Of a DNA stretch of 64,000 nt, positions 1-8,353 are shown in pieces. The number at the start of each line of letters is the position of its first letter. Positions within the stretch are counted from its first letter, which is position 1. A program made the translations under genes and the position numbers. The notes under the pieces were generated by a model. It worked only from the letters and a program-made list of their open reading frames with translations. It did no database searches and had not been told where the DNA came from. This DNA is from an uncultured bacterium (GTDB taxonomy: Bacteria; Cyanobacteriota; Vampirovibrionia; Gastranaerophilales; Gastranaerophilaceae), in the NCBI GenBank assembly GCA_949296245.1, contig CASFNW010000013.1, positions 31,194-95,193 of the forward strand, given 5' to 3'.

Positions 1-43
1 ATTTCTCTACCGTAAGTATAAAAATGCTTTTAGAAAAGTAGCA

Positions 44-919
44 TTACTTTATGGACTGAGTTTGGCAGGTCTTTGGGTCATTAAAGTACTTTAAAAAAGT
101 AACCTCTTCATTTTGCCCGACAACAGGCATTCCCTTAACAAGTACAGATCCCTGAATATCAGGATTTATCATAGCTTTATAGTATTCATCCATCTGTTTT
201 GGTGAAAAATAGCAGGTTATAACGTTTGTACCTCTTTGCCAGGTATGTGTTTCAACATAAACACATTTTCCGCTTCCGTCAGGAGCAAATCCTTTTATTT
301 CATAGGTGCTTTTTGAGTTATATGCCGTATTAAACTTTGATTCCGAATAATTTCTGCAGATTACAAAGTGTTGTATAAAAGCCGGTGTATATTTGGATTT
401 TGCAGCCGCAGATGGGGCAAAAAGCATCGAGAGTAAAAATATTCCAAATGCTATGATTACAAGAATTATCAACCCAAGACACCCGGTAAGTATCCTGTTT
501 GCTGTTTTTTGTGATTTTTCCAGTTCCTCTTCTTCCCTCATCTTTATATCAAAATTGAACTTTTCCAAAGTAAGAGAAGGATTTGATTTTTTTGCATTTT
601 CATATCTGTTAACGTAAGAAGAAAATACATCTTTTTCTATTGCCGAAATATTGCGAAGATGTACAAAGCTCAGAAGCATTTTTATCTCATAACTCATGTC
701 TTTTAGAATACAGGTATCGTCAAAATCTTTTGCTTCCGTTTTTATAAGCCTGTAGTCATTGTCGTCGCACAAGAATTTGAAATAGCACCATTTACCCTCA
801 TCAAAAAACCATTCCTTTTTTTCTTGAGGTTCGAAAATAACTTTGGCGCAATCCAGAGAATTGCAGTATTTTCTGTGTCTAAAGTATTCTTCTACAATAT
901 CATTATAGTTTTCGTCCAT
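44..919 (-). CDS. Single-pass membrane protein of unknown function
   Basis: I do not recognise a family for this 291-residue protein. An acidic and aromatic N-terminal region (about 1-125) is followed by a charged stretch, one strong hydrophobic segment (about 143-168, rich in Ile, Leu and Val) and a C-terminal domain (about 170-291) that ends near the window edge. It has no N-terminal signal peptide, so the C-terminal half is probably on the far side of the membrane. The ATG at 917-919 has no clear ribosome binding site but is the only start that keeps the whole N-terminal region. It is transcribed away from glycan cluster 1 and shares about 140 bp of upstream DNA with it. The function is unknown. 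Confidence 0.7.
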   Translation of the reverse strand: MDENYNDIVEEYFRHRKYCNSLDCAKVIFEPQEKKEWFFDEGKWCYFKFLCDDNDYRLIKTEAKDFDDTCILKDMSYEIKMLLSFVHLRNISAIEKDVFSSYVNRYENAKKSNPSLTLEKFNFDIKMREEEELEKSQKTANRILTGCLGLIILVIIAFGIFLLSMLFAPSAAAKSKYTPAFIQHFVICRNYSESKFNTAYNSKSTYEIKGFAPDGSGKCVYVETHTWQRGTNVITCYFSPKQMDEYYKAMINPDIQGSVLVKGMPVVGQNEEVTFLKYFNDPKTCQTQSIK

Positions 920-995
920 TTTATTTTTATATCATAAAATGCAAGAGTTGATATCATACAGAAGAATAGGTTTATTGGCATAAGGTACTATAAAA

Positions 996-1027
996 TTGAC
1001 ATTTTTATGCTCCTAATGCTAGCATTA
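996..1027 (+). promoter_or_regulatory. Candidate promoter with palindrome across the -10
   Basis: A consensus -35 (TTGACA, 996-1001) is followed after 18 bases by TAGCAT (1020-1025). The -10 lies inside a perfect 14-bp palindrome, TAATGCTAGCATTA (1014-1027). It is about 30 bases upstream of the first gene of glycan cluster 1. A dimeric regulator bound here would block polymerase. The palindrome is seen directly; its role as an operator is inferred. Confidence 0.4.
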
Positions 1028-1057
1028 AAAAAGCTAAAGAACATAAAGAACGTATAA

Positions 1058-1459
1058 ATGGACAAAGACTTTCATCTTGAATACCTGGAAAAAGTTAATT
1101 TCGCTAAGCAACTTGAAAAACTAAACAAAAAGCTGAAAAATAAATCGATTGTGATATACGGAACAGGCATCTTTTTTGAAGTGTTGAAAAGCAACTATGA
1201 CCTGTCCTCGTTAAATATTATAGCGGTTTCTGATAGAAAGTTTACAAACCATGAACAAGATGAGGAGTTTCTAGGATACAAGGTTTGTGCTCCCGAGGAA
1301 ATTGCATCATTGAATCCGGATTGTGTGCTCGTCGCTACAATTAATATAGTAAAAATTATGGAATCACTTGAAAATACTGTATTAAAGGGAACAAAAATAA
1401 AACTGATGCCGCTTGTTAGAAAACCGTTTAAAGATATATGGAACGAGATATGGGATTAA
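1058..1459 (+). CDS. Small Rossmann-fold protein of glycan cluster 1
   Basis: This 133-residue protein contains one nucleotide-binding-like fold: a lysine-rich helix, then VIYGTGIFFEVL (about 32-43) with a GxG turn, and later a VSDRKF strand end and the strand CVLVAT. The arrangement resembles the N-terminal domain of the FkbM methyltransferase encoded at 3197-4342, which has IIIYGSAEAA followed by the same order of strands. It may be a free-standing version of that sugar-nucleotide or partner-binding domain. It ends two bases before the GT8 gene, so the two are probably translated together. The fold is fairly clear; the biochemical role is not. Confidence 0.6.
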   Translation: MDKDFHLEYLEKVNFAKQLEKLNKKLKNKSIVIYGTGIFFEVLKSNYDLSSLNIIAVSDRKFTNHEQDEEFLGYKVCAPEEIASLNPDCVLVATINIVKIMESLENTVLKGTKIKLMPLVRKPFKDIWNEIWD

Positions 1460-1461
1460 AA

Positions 1462-2340
1462 ATGAACATTGCTCTATGTGCTAACGATGATTTTGCCCCG
1501 CATCTTGCAGCCACAATCGCGTCAATTTTAAAAAATTCGGCCAACAGCGAAGAATTCAGCTTTTTTATTTTAAACGATGATTTTAGCGAAAAAACAAAAA
1601 ACAAAATTCTTAACTTGAAAAAGCTCAAAGATTGCGAAATAACATTTATAGACTTCGATGCCTCATTATACAGAGATTTGCCGGCTACTGATATTTTTCC
1701 TGTACAGGTATATTTCAGGCTAAAAATCCCCTACCTGATAAATGAAGAAAAAGTGCTGTATCTGGACAGCGATGTTCTTGTCAGAGGTTCGCTCGCTGAA
1801 ATTTATAATACCAATATAGAAAACAGCTTTCTTGCTGCAGTCGAAGACTTTTCTTCTCTGTACGATTCATTTTCAATAAACAGGGCCAAAATCTGGAACA
1901 TTAACAGATACTTTAACTCCGGCGTTTTGCTTATGAACCTTAAATACATGAGAGAAATTGCACCTGAATTTGACTTTGAACAAAAGTGTCTGGAATTTAT
2001 ACGTAATAATGCAAGAAAACTTGTATGTTTTGATCAGGATACACTAAATATGGTCTGTAAAGACAAAGTTCAATATATTGATAAAAAATACAATTTTCAA
2101 CACCAGTGCAAAAACAGTGATGTAAAAAAAGATTATAAAAAGCAAAAAAGAGAAATAAAAATCATTCACTTTGTTACCTTTAAAAAGCCTTGGTATTTTT
2201 TAAAGTCGCCGGATTTTGTATTTGAATATTATAAATACTCTTTATTAACCGACTTCAGAGGCGAAATATTTAAAAACTTTTTATATTTTGTTTCATATAT
2301 GAAAAATAATCTAAAAAAGGTTAAATATGCCTTTTACTGA
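1462..2340 (+). CDS. Family 8 glycosyltransferase (GT8)
   Basis: This is a retaining glycosyltransferase of the LgtC/glycogenin-like GT8 family, which transfers galactose or glucose from a UDP-sugar during LPS or surface-glycan synthesis. The 292-residue protein opens with the family start MNIALCANDDFAPHLAATI. It has the metal-binding DxD as DSD at about 102-104 (VLYLDSDVLV), the acceptor-region motif FNSGVLLMNL (about 151-160), DQDTLN (about 191-196) and the C-terminal H-x6-KPW pattern (about 236-244). I chose the ATG at 1462 over an upstream in-frame ATG at 1438 because it matches the family start and avoids overlapping the preceding gene. The 3' end overlaps the methyltransferase open frame, which suggests one operon. 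Confidence 0.88.
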   Translation: MNIALCANDDFAPHLAATIASILKNSANSEEFSFFILNDDFSEKTKNKILNLKKLKDCEITFIDFDASLYRDLPATDIFPVQVYFRLKIPYLINEEKVLYLDSDVLVRGSLAEIYNTNIENSFLAAVEDFSSLYDSFSINRAKIWNINRYFNSGVLLMNLKYMREIAPEFDFEQKCLEFIRNNARKLVCFDQDTLNMVCKDKVQYIDKKYNFQHQCKNSDVKKDYKKQKREIKIIHFVTFKKPWYFLKSPDFVFEYYKYSLLTDFRGEIFKNFLYFVSYMKNNLKKVKYAFY

Positions 2341-2356
2341 TAGAGGGACGCAAATA

Positions 2357-3226
2357 ATGGAAACAAGAAAATATTGCGGCACATTAACTCCGCTTATGAA
2401 AAAATACAGTAAATTTTCAGAAATGACAGAATCGGAAATGATGTTTTTAAGCGGTTTAATAAAAGAAAACCAATCGAAAAAGATTGTAGAAATAGGAGTG
2501 GCCTCAGGAACATCATCTCTTTTAATACTTGATACAATAAAAAATACGGAAGGCGCACATTTGTATTCAATAGATTACTCCGCCGAATACTATCGCGATG
2601 TATCTAAAAAATCAGGTTTTGTTGTCGATGATTTTCCTGAATTAAAACAAAAATGGACTCTTTACACAGGTGCAATGTCTTGCAGATTTCTGGAAAACAT
2701 TGGTAAAGAAATTGATTTGTGTTTTATTGACACAATGCACTGTTCTCCTGGAGAATTTCTTGATTATTTACAGGTGCTTCCATTTATGAAAAAGGATGGA
2801 ATCATAGTGTTACACGATATTGCCTTTCATACTTACGAAAACGAATTATGGAACACATGCTGCATATTGTTTTCGGCAATACACGGACAAAAAATTCTGC
2901 CGGAATATACAGAACATAAATATGTGCCCAATATAGGCGCTGTAAAACTTTCTCCTGATGCTATGGAAGAAGCTTTTGATATATTTAACGCGTTAACTCT
3001 TGCGTGGGCTTATCCGCTGAAAGATAAAGATTTTTATGAATTAAAAAAGCATTATGAAAAATATTACCCCAGAGTATTAACAAATATTTTTGAAAAAGCG
3101 TACATACTAAACTCACGTCTTATAGATAAAGACAAGCAAGTACAAAGTTTATATGCTTATTCCAAAAAACTTTACCTGACTCTAAAATATCTCAAATTAC
3201 ATTATTTCCGCTGGAATGCAGTATAA
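2357..3226 (+). CDS. Class I SAM methyltransferase of glycan cluster 1
   Basis: This is a methyltransferase of the CmcI/Methyltransf_24 type, probably modifying a sugar or small glycan precursor. SAM-binding motif I is VEIGVASGTSS (about 44-54); an acidic strand end follows (YSIDYS), then FIDTMHC and the late motif GIIVLHDI. The ATG at 2357 is preferred over the in-frame ATG at 2327 because a GAGGG ribosome binding site (2343-2347) sits the right distance upstream. The gene converges on the FkbM gene of the - strand, and the two coding regions overlap by 30 bases at their 3' ends. The substrate is not known. Confidence 0.8.
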   Translation: METRKYCGTLTPLMKKYSKFSEMTESEMMFLSGLIKENQSKKIVEIGVASGTSSLLILDTIKNTEGAHLYSIDYSAEYYRDVSKKSGFVVDDFPELKQKWTLYTGAMSCRFLENIGKEIDLCFIDTMHCSPGEFLDYLQVLPFMKKDGIIVLHDIAFHTYENELWNTCCILFSAIHGQKILPEYTEHKYVPNIGAVKLSPDAMEEAFDIFNALTLAWAYPLKDKDFYELKKHYEKYYPRVLTNIFEKAYILNSRLIDKDKQVQSLYAYSKKLYLTLKYLKLHYFRWNAV

Positions 3227-4342
3227 AACTGTTTCTGCAGCATTCGGGCAATAGTGTCCTAATTTAAATACATAATTCTTTAAATTTTTATGCAGATACA
3301 AAGGTATCTCAACGAAATCCTGCGGTGTGTGATATATAGAAATTGCCAGCTGAGGTCTGTCTTTTTGTATAGTTTTTATACCACCCTTGAGAGCGTTTTG
3401 TTCTGCACCTTCAACGTCCATTTTTATATAATCAACCTTCATATCCGGATGTTGTTGGGCAAATTTATCAATAGATATAGTCTGAACTTTTACAATATTA
3501 ATAGTATCTTTAGTAGGAGCAGCCACCTTAACAAGCTTTGAACACGTTTCAAACTTGTGTTGTTGAAACTCAAGTGTTTCTTCCTTATCCCAGACAGCTT
3601 TTTTTACATTTTCAATTTTGTCCTTGTTTGCAATCACAAGTTCATCAAGAAAATCCTTCTTAAAGGTATCGTACATAGGTTCAAAAGCATATACCTTCTT
3701 GATATTAGGAAATTTGGCAAGAAATAAAAGGCTGTGTGTGCAATCATAAGCCCCTATATCAAGAACTGTCTTTATCTTTGATTTTTTTATAAATTCAAAA
3801 TAATGTTTTTGCGGATATTCAAGAACATAATGTTTGTTTGTCTTTTTATGATATTCAGGCAGAGAAATCATATCATTGTGCGTACGGTAATCCAGAGCCA
3901 TTTTGTACAAATCTCTGTCCTTATCGCTGTCCAAAATATCAAACACCTGTTGAGCTTTTCTTACCAGTTCATCAGGCATGTTTGAAGGTTTTGTTTTAAA
4001 GCTTATATCTAAAATTTTAGGAGTTATCTTAAGATACTTTTTTATACCGCATATCAAGAGAATAAACTTCATAGTGTCTGCAAAATAAATAGATGCTATT
4101 ATTGCAACATCTACATCCTTTGCAATCTCAGGCAAGCTTCCTGGTCTTATTACAGGTATTCCGTCAATATCTCCTGTTTCATAAGTATTTACAAAAGACA
4201 AAAGTTTTATGTCTTTTCTCTTTTCTTCAATAACATTTTTAAGGTATATTGCAGCTTCTGCACTACCATAAATAATTATTTTTGCATTTTTCGCAATTCG
4301 CGAAAGGAGCTTTTCTGTATCTTTATTTATTTCTATTGTCAT
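3197..4342 (-). CDS. FkbM-family methyltransferase with N-terminal Rossmann domain
   Basis: The C-terminal half is an FkbM O-methyltransferase: motif I VLDIGAYDCTHS (about 193-204), the acidic ribose-binding residue in VYAFEP (about 217-222), and the family hallmark VDYIKMDVEGAE (about 303-314). FkbM enzymes methylate hydroxyls on polyketides and on bacterial surface sugars. The N-terminal part (about 1-120) is a separate Rossmann-like domain starting KIIIYGSAEAAIYL, like the small protein at 1058-1459. It lies 11 bases downstream of the GT2 gene on the same strand, so the two probably form an operon making or decorating the same glycan. Confidence 0.85.
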   Translation of the reverse strand: MTIEINKDTEKLLSRIAKNAKIIIYGSAEAAIYLKNVIEEKRKDIKLLSFVNTYETGDIDGIPVIRPGSLPEIAKDVDVAIIASIYFADTMKFILLICGIKKYLKITPKILDISFKTKPSNMPDELVRKAQQVFDILDSDKDRDLYKMALDYRTHNDMISLPEYHKKTNKHYVLEYPQKHYFEFIKKSKIKTVLDIGAYDCTHSLLFLAKFPNIKKVYAFEPMYDTFKKDFLDELVIANKDKIENVKKAVWDKEETLEFQQHKFETCSKLVKVAAPTKDTINIVKVQTISIDKFAQQHPDMKVDYIKMDVEGAEQNALKGGIKTIQKDRPQLAISIYHTPQDFVEIPLYLHKNLKNYVFKLGHYCPNAAETVLYCIPAEIM

Positions 4343-4353
4343 ATATTTTCCTC

Positions 4354-5259
4354 TTAAATAATCATATCCGAATACAGTTTTAAAAGTCTTTTTTTATACA
4401 AATCTTTAACATTAGAATCATTTAACTTTTTATACCAGTACAAAAGCGTATTTTTTTTATGATTGAAAAAATACTCTTCAAACATGTCAAAGACCATATT
4501 TTTTTTCAAAACTTCTTCCATTTTATTAAACACTTCAAAAAGGTCAAGTTTGGAATTATCATTTGTTCCGTAAGTAAGAGAGTTCTCAGAACCAAAGCGA
4601 TAATAAGGCAATGGCTCATTTACAAGTGAAATACGTCCGGCTTTAAGCAAAAGTTCAAGAGAAAAAATATTGTCTTCAAAACTCAACCCCTCAGCAAATT
4701 TTATATTGTTTTTTTTCAAAAAATCAGTTTTAATGAGTTTATTCCACGGCACAACACAAATTCTAAATAAAAAATTTCTGCATTGTACATAAGAAAAAAC
4801 TCCATTAAAAAACACATCCGCATCTTTTTGCTCCTCAAAAATTTTAAGACCAAAATACGGATCATTTGGAGTAATAGCCCCTGTTTTCTCATTTAATATA
4901 TGCACGCTGCACATAACAACATCTGAACAGTTTTGTTTTGCAGCGGTATATAATTTTTCAAACATTGTTCTATCTGCGTAATCATCGGAATCTAAAAAGC
5001 CGATATACTCACCATGTGAGTATTTTATGCCAAGATTACGTGCAGCGGATTGGCCTTTGTTATCCTGATTAAAAACTTTTATTCTATTGTCTTGATTCTT
5101 ATACCTGTTTAAAATACTCAAAGATTCGTCTGTTGAACCGTCATTAACACAAATAATTTCAATATTTTGCAATGTTTGATTAATCAGACTGTCCAAACAT
5201 TGTTCCAAATATCGTGCCGAATTATATACGGGAATAATAACTGACACCTTAATATTCAA
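4354..5259 (-). CDS. Family 2 glycosyltransferase (GT2)
   Basis: This is an inverting GT-A glycosyltransferase. It begins with the family's nucleotide-binding strand VSVIIPVYN (about 5-13), then ICVNDGSTD (about 36-44) and the metal-binding DSDD at about 90-93 (GFLDSDDY). The C-terminal third holds the acceptor-side helices usual in 300-residue GT2 proteins. No membrane segment is seen, so it probably works at the cytoplasmic membrane face. It is the first gene of a two-gene unit with the FkbM gene. It diverges from adhE, and the shared upstream DNA includes a Crp/Fnr-like palindrome 64 bases from its start. Donor and acceptor are unknown. Confidence 0.88.
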   Translation of the reverse strand: MNIKVSVIIPVYNSARYLEQCLDSLINQTLQNIEIICVNDGSTDESLSILNRYKNQDNRIKVFNQDNKGQSAARNLGIKYSHGEYIGFLDSDDYADRTMFEKLYTAAKQNCSDVVMCSVHILNEKTGAITPNDPYFGLKIFEEQKDADVFFNGVFSYVQCRNFLFRICVVPWNKLIKTDFLKKNNIKFAEGLSFEDNIFSLELLLKAGRISLVNEPLPYYRFGSENSLTYGTNDNSKLDLFEVFNKMEEVLKKNMVFDMFEEYFFNHKKNTLLYWYKKLNDSNVKDLYKKRLLKLYSDMII

Positions 5260-5322
5260 AAGAAAGCCCCTTATTTACAAATTTTATACTTATTAATAAT
5301 ATCACAAAGTATCTTTATAAAT

Positions 5323-5338
5323 AGTGATAAAAATCACT
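5323..5338. promoter_or_regulatory. Crp/Fnr-type palindrome upstream of adhE
   Basis: AGTGATAAAAATCACT is a perfect 16-bp inverted repeat with a four-base centre. It contains the TGAT-N4-ATCA core of Crp/Fnr-family operators. It lies between the divergent GT2 and adhE genes. A redox- or energy-responsive regulator would make sense for a fermentative dehydrogenase. The match is seen; the regulator is not encoded here and is inferred. Confidence 0.45.
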
Positions 5339-5449
5339 TTTTTATTTTTGCAAATTTTATATATTTTGTATAAAGATTTTATAAAGATAACCCTATTATG
5401 ACCGCACTTTTAAGTTATATCATTTTATTAATAATTGTAAAAATAACAC

Positions 5450-5506
5450 TTGCAATTTTCTTTTTTGTAGGTTATATTAATAGTGAATAATTTCACGATA
5501 AAGGAG
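5450..5506 (+). promoter_or_regulatory. adhE promoter and ribosome binding site
   Basis: TTGCAA (5450-5455), a 17-base spacer and TATATT (5473-5478) form a good sigma-70-type promoter. A strong ribosome binding site, AAGGAG (5501-5506), precedes the ATG at 5516 by nine bases. This decides against an in-frame start at 5483. A weaker upstream alternative is TTGCAA at 5348 with TATAAA at 5369, which has a short spacer. Confidence 0.5.
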
Positions 5507-5515
5507 ACTTACACT

Positions 5516-8158
5516 ATGGCAACTAAAAAGCAGGCCGAAACTGAAAAGTTGGAAAAGGCTTTTAACAAGTCTAATGAGGTAAAAACTCATGACGATTTGA
5601 AATTAATCATTGAAAGAGCTAAAAAAGCTCAAAAGATTTATGCTACTTTTTCTCAGGAACAGGTAGATAAAATCTTTAAAGCGGCAGCAACTGCAGCAGA
5701 CAAAATGAGAATTCCGCTGGCAAGAATGGCTGTTGAAGAAACAGGCATGGGTGTTATGGAAGATAAAATTATCAAAAACCACTTTGCCGCTGAATATATT
5801 TACAACAAATACAAAAATATGAAAACAGCCGGTGTTATCGAAGAAGATAAAGCAAACGGCATCAAAAAGGTAGCAGAACCTATCGGTGTTATTGCAGGTG
5901 TTATTCCTACTACTAACCCGACTTCTACTGCTATTTTCAAATCATTAATAGCATTAAAAACACGTAACGCTCTTGTATTTTCTCCGCACCCGAGAGCTAA
6001 AAAATGTACAATCGAAGCTGCAAAAGTTGTTCTGGAAGCCGCTGTTAAAGCCGGTGCTCCGGACGGACTTATTGCATGGATTGATGAGCCGTCAGTTGAA
6101 CTTTCAGCTGCATTGATGCACCACGAAGATATCGATATGATTCTTGCAACAGGCGGCCCCGGAATGGTTAAAGCTGCTTATTCATCAGGTAAACCGGCAC
6201 TCGGCGTTGGCCCCGGTAACACACCTGCTGTTATTGATGAAACAGCTGATATTAAAATGGCGGTTTCTTCAATCCTTATGTCAAAAACATTCGACAACGG
6301 TATGATTTGTGCTTCAGAACAATCAGTTGTCGTTGTTAAAGACGTATATGAAGAAGTTAAAAAAGAATTCCTTTTAAGAGGTGCTTATATTCTTAACAAC
6401 AAAGAAAGAGAAAAAGTAGGTGCTCTTGTTATCCAAAACGGCAGAGTTAATCCTGCTATCGTTGGTCAGCCTGCTGCAAAAATTGCAGAAATGGCAGGTA
6501 TTGAAGTTGAACCTGATACAAAAGTTCTTATAGGTGAAGTAACAGATATTTGTGAAGAAGAACCTTTTGCTCACGAAAAACTTTCACCTGTATTGGCTAT
6601 GTATAAAGCAAAAGATTTTGATGATGCTGTACAAAAAGCATATGATCTGGTAGACTTTGGTGGTGCAGGTCATACATCTGTTCTTTATACAGACGAAAGA
6701 TTCCCTGAAAGAATCGAAGCATTCGGCTTGAAACTTCATACAAGCAGAATCTTGATTAACTCACCTTCTTCACAGGGCGGTATCGGTGACTTGTACAACT
6801 TCAGACTCAATCCGTCATTGACACTGGGCTGCGGCTCATGGGGCGGTAACGCAGTAAGCGACAACGTAGGACCACAACACTTATTGAACATAAAAACAGT
6901 TGCTGAAAGGAGAGAGAACATGCTTTGGTACAAAGTTCCTGCGAAAATTTACTTCAAAAGAGGGGCTTTGGATCTGGCTCTCAGAGAATTGCAAGGCAAA
7001 AAACGTGCATTCATCGTTACTGACAGATTCCTGTTCAACTCCGGCATGGCAAATGCAATTACAAACACACTGGATGACATCGGTGTAGATTATCAAATCT
7101 TCTTTGATGTTAAACCGGATCCGACATTGTCTACAATCAACGATGCAATGATGATGGTTAAAGCATATGAACCTGATGTATTCATCGCACTTGGCGGCGG
7201 TTCTTCAATGGACGCAGCTAAAATCTTGTGGTTGATGTATGAACAGCCTGATACTGTATTTGAAGATATCGCTATGAGATTTATGGATATCAGAAAGAGA
7301 ATCTGCATGATTCCTGAACTCGGTAAGAAAGCAGAAATGGTTTGTGTACCGACAACATCAGGTACAGGTTCTGAGGTTACTCCGTTTGCAATCATTACAG
7401 ATGATGAAACAGGTGTTAAATATGCAATCGCTGATTACGCATTGACTCCGAATGTAGCTATTGTTGATCCGAACCTTGTTGATACAATGCCGAAAGGCTT
7501 GACTGCAGTTTCCGGTTACGATGCTATTACGCACGCAATTGAAGCTTATGTATCTGCTATGGCAACAAACTTCACAAATTCTAACTCTTTAGAAGCTTTG
7601 AAATTGTTGTTCAGATATTTGAAACGTTCTTACGACAACGGTGCAAAAGATCCGATTGCAAGAGAAAAAGTTCACTATGCTTCAACAATTGCAGGTATGG
7701 CTTTTGCTAACGCATTCCTTGGTGTATGCCACTCTATGGCACACAAACTGGGTGCAATGTTCCACGTACCGCACGGTATGGCAAATGCTCTGTTGATTAA
7801 TCAGGTTATTAAATTCAACGCAACTGATAAACCGGTTAAACAAACAGCATTCCCGCAATACAAATTCCCGTGTGCTAAAGCAAAATACGGCCAGATTGCT
7901 GATGAATTAGGCCTTGGCGGTAAAAACGATGATGAAAAAGTTGAATTACTGCAGCAGGCATTGATTCAGATGAAAAAAGATCTCGGCTTGCCGATGTCTA
8001 TCAAAGAATTCGGTATTGATGAAAAAGAATTCCTTGAAAAACTTGATCACATGGTTGAGCTTGCATTTGACGACCAGTGCACAGGTGCAAACCCGAGATA
8101 TCCGTTGTTTGAAGAAATCAAACAAATGTATCTCGATGCATACTACGGAAGAATATAA
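5516..8158 (+). CDS. adhE: Bifunctional aldehyde/alcohol dehydrogenase AdhE
   Basis: AdhE reduces acetyl-CoA to acetaldehyde and then to ethanol, reoxidising two NADH in fermentation, and usually forms helical spirosomes in the cytoplasm. The 880-residue length matches the family. The N-terminal aldehyde dehydrogenase half has PIGVIAGVIPTTNPTS and the catalytic Cys in GMICASEQ (about residue 265). The C-terminal iron-dependent alcohol dehydrogenase half has the NAD motif GGGSSMDAAK and the metal ligands in YDAITHAIEAY (Asp, His), CHSMAHKLG and HVPHGMAN. It is a single-gene unit with its own promoter and a downstream terminator. Its codon use is smoother and more GC-rich than the glycan genes, which fits high expression. 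Confidence 0.98.
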   Translation: MATKKQAETEKLEKAFNKSNEVKTHDDLKLIIERAKKAQKIYATFSQEQVDKIFKAAATAADKMRIPLARMAVEETGMGVMEDKIIKNHFAAEYIYNKYKNMKTAGVIEEDKANGIKKVAEPIGVIAGVIPTTNPTSTAIFKSLIALKTRNALVFSPHPRAKKCTIEAAKVVLEAAVKAGAPDGLIAWIDEPSVELSAALMHHEDIDMILATGGPGMVKAAYSSGKPALGVGPGNTPAVIDETADIKMAVSSILMSKTFDNGMICASEQSVVVVKDVYEEVKKEFLLRGAYILNNKEREKVGALVIQNGRVNPAIVGQPAAKIAEMAGIEVEPDTKVLIGEVTDICEEEPFAHEKLSPVLAMYKAKDFDDAVQKAYDLVDFGGAGHTSVLYTDERFPERIEAFGLKLHTSRILINSPSSQGGIGDLYNFRLNPSLTLGCGSWGGNAVSDNVGPQHLLNIKTVAERRENMLWYKVPAKIYFKRGALDLALRELQGKKRAFIVTDRFLFNSGMANAITNTLDDIGVDYQIFFDVKPDPTLSTINDAMMMVKAYEPDVFIALGGGSSMDAAKILWLMYEQPDTVFEDIAMRFMDIRKRICMIPELGKKAEMVCVPTTSGTGSEVTPFAIITDDETGVKYAIADYALTPNVAIVDPNLVDTMPKGLTAVSGYDAITHAIEAYVSAMATNFTNSNSLEALKLLFRYLKRSYDNGAKDPIAREKVHYASTIAGMAFANAFLGVCHSMAHKLGAMFHVPHGMANALLINQVIKFNATDKPVKQTAFPQYKFPCAKAKYGQIADELGLGGKNDDEKVELLQQALIQMKKDLGLPMSIKEFGIDEKEFLEKLDHMVELAFDDQCTGANPRYPLFEEIKQMYLDAYYGRI

Positions 8159-8180
8159 TCTTCTTAAGATTATAAATATA

Positions 8181-8220
8181 AAAAACAGCATCCGCTGAAA
8201 TATGCAGGTGCTGTTTTTTA
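8181..8220 (+). terminator. Rho-independent terminator of adhE
   Basis: An imperfect stem (AAAAACAGCATCC pairing with AGGTGCTGTTTTTT across a short loop) ends in a T-run 23-62 bases after the adhE stop codon. Confidence 0.75.
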
Positions 8221-8353
8221 TATTCTTTCAGGTAACATAATTTCATTGCATTAGGACAATAGGATAATATACATTAGGATTATTGTCAGATTTGAACTAT
8301 AATAATAATATAAATTGCCATACAATTAATTGTTACCTATGAAAGGCATGAAA

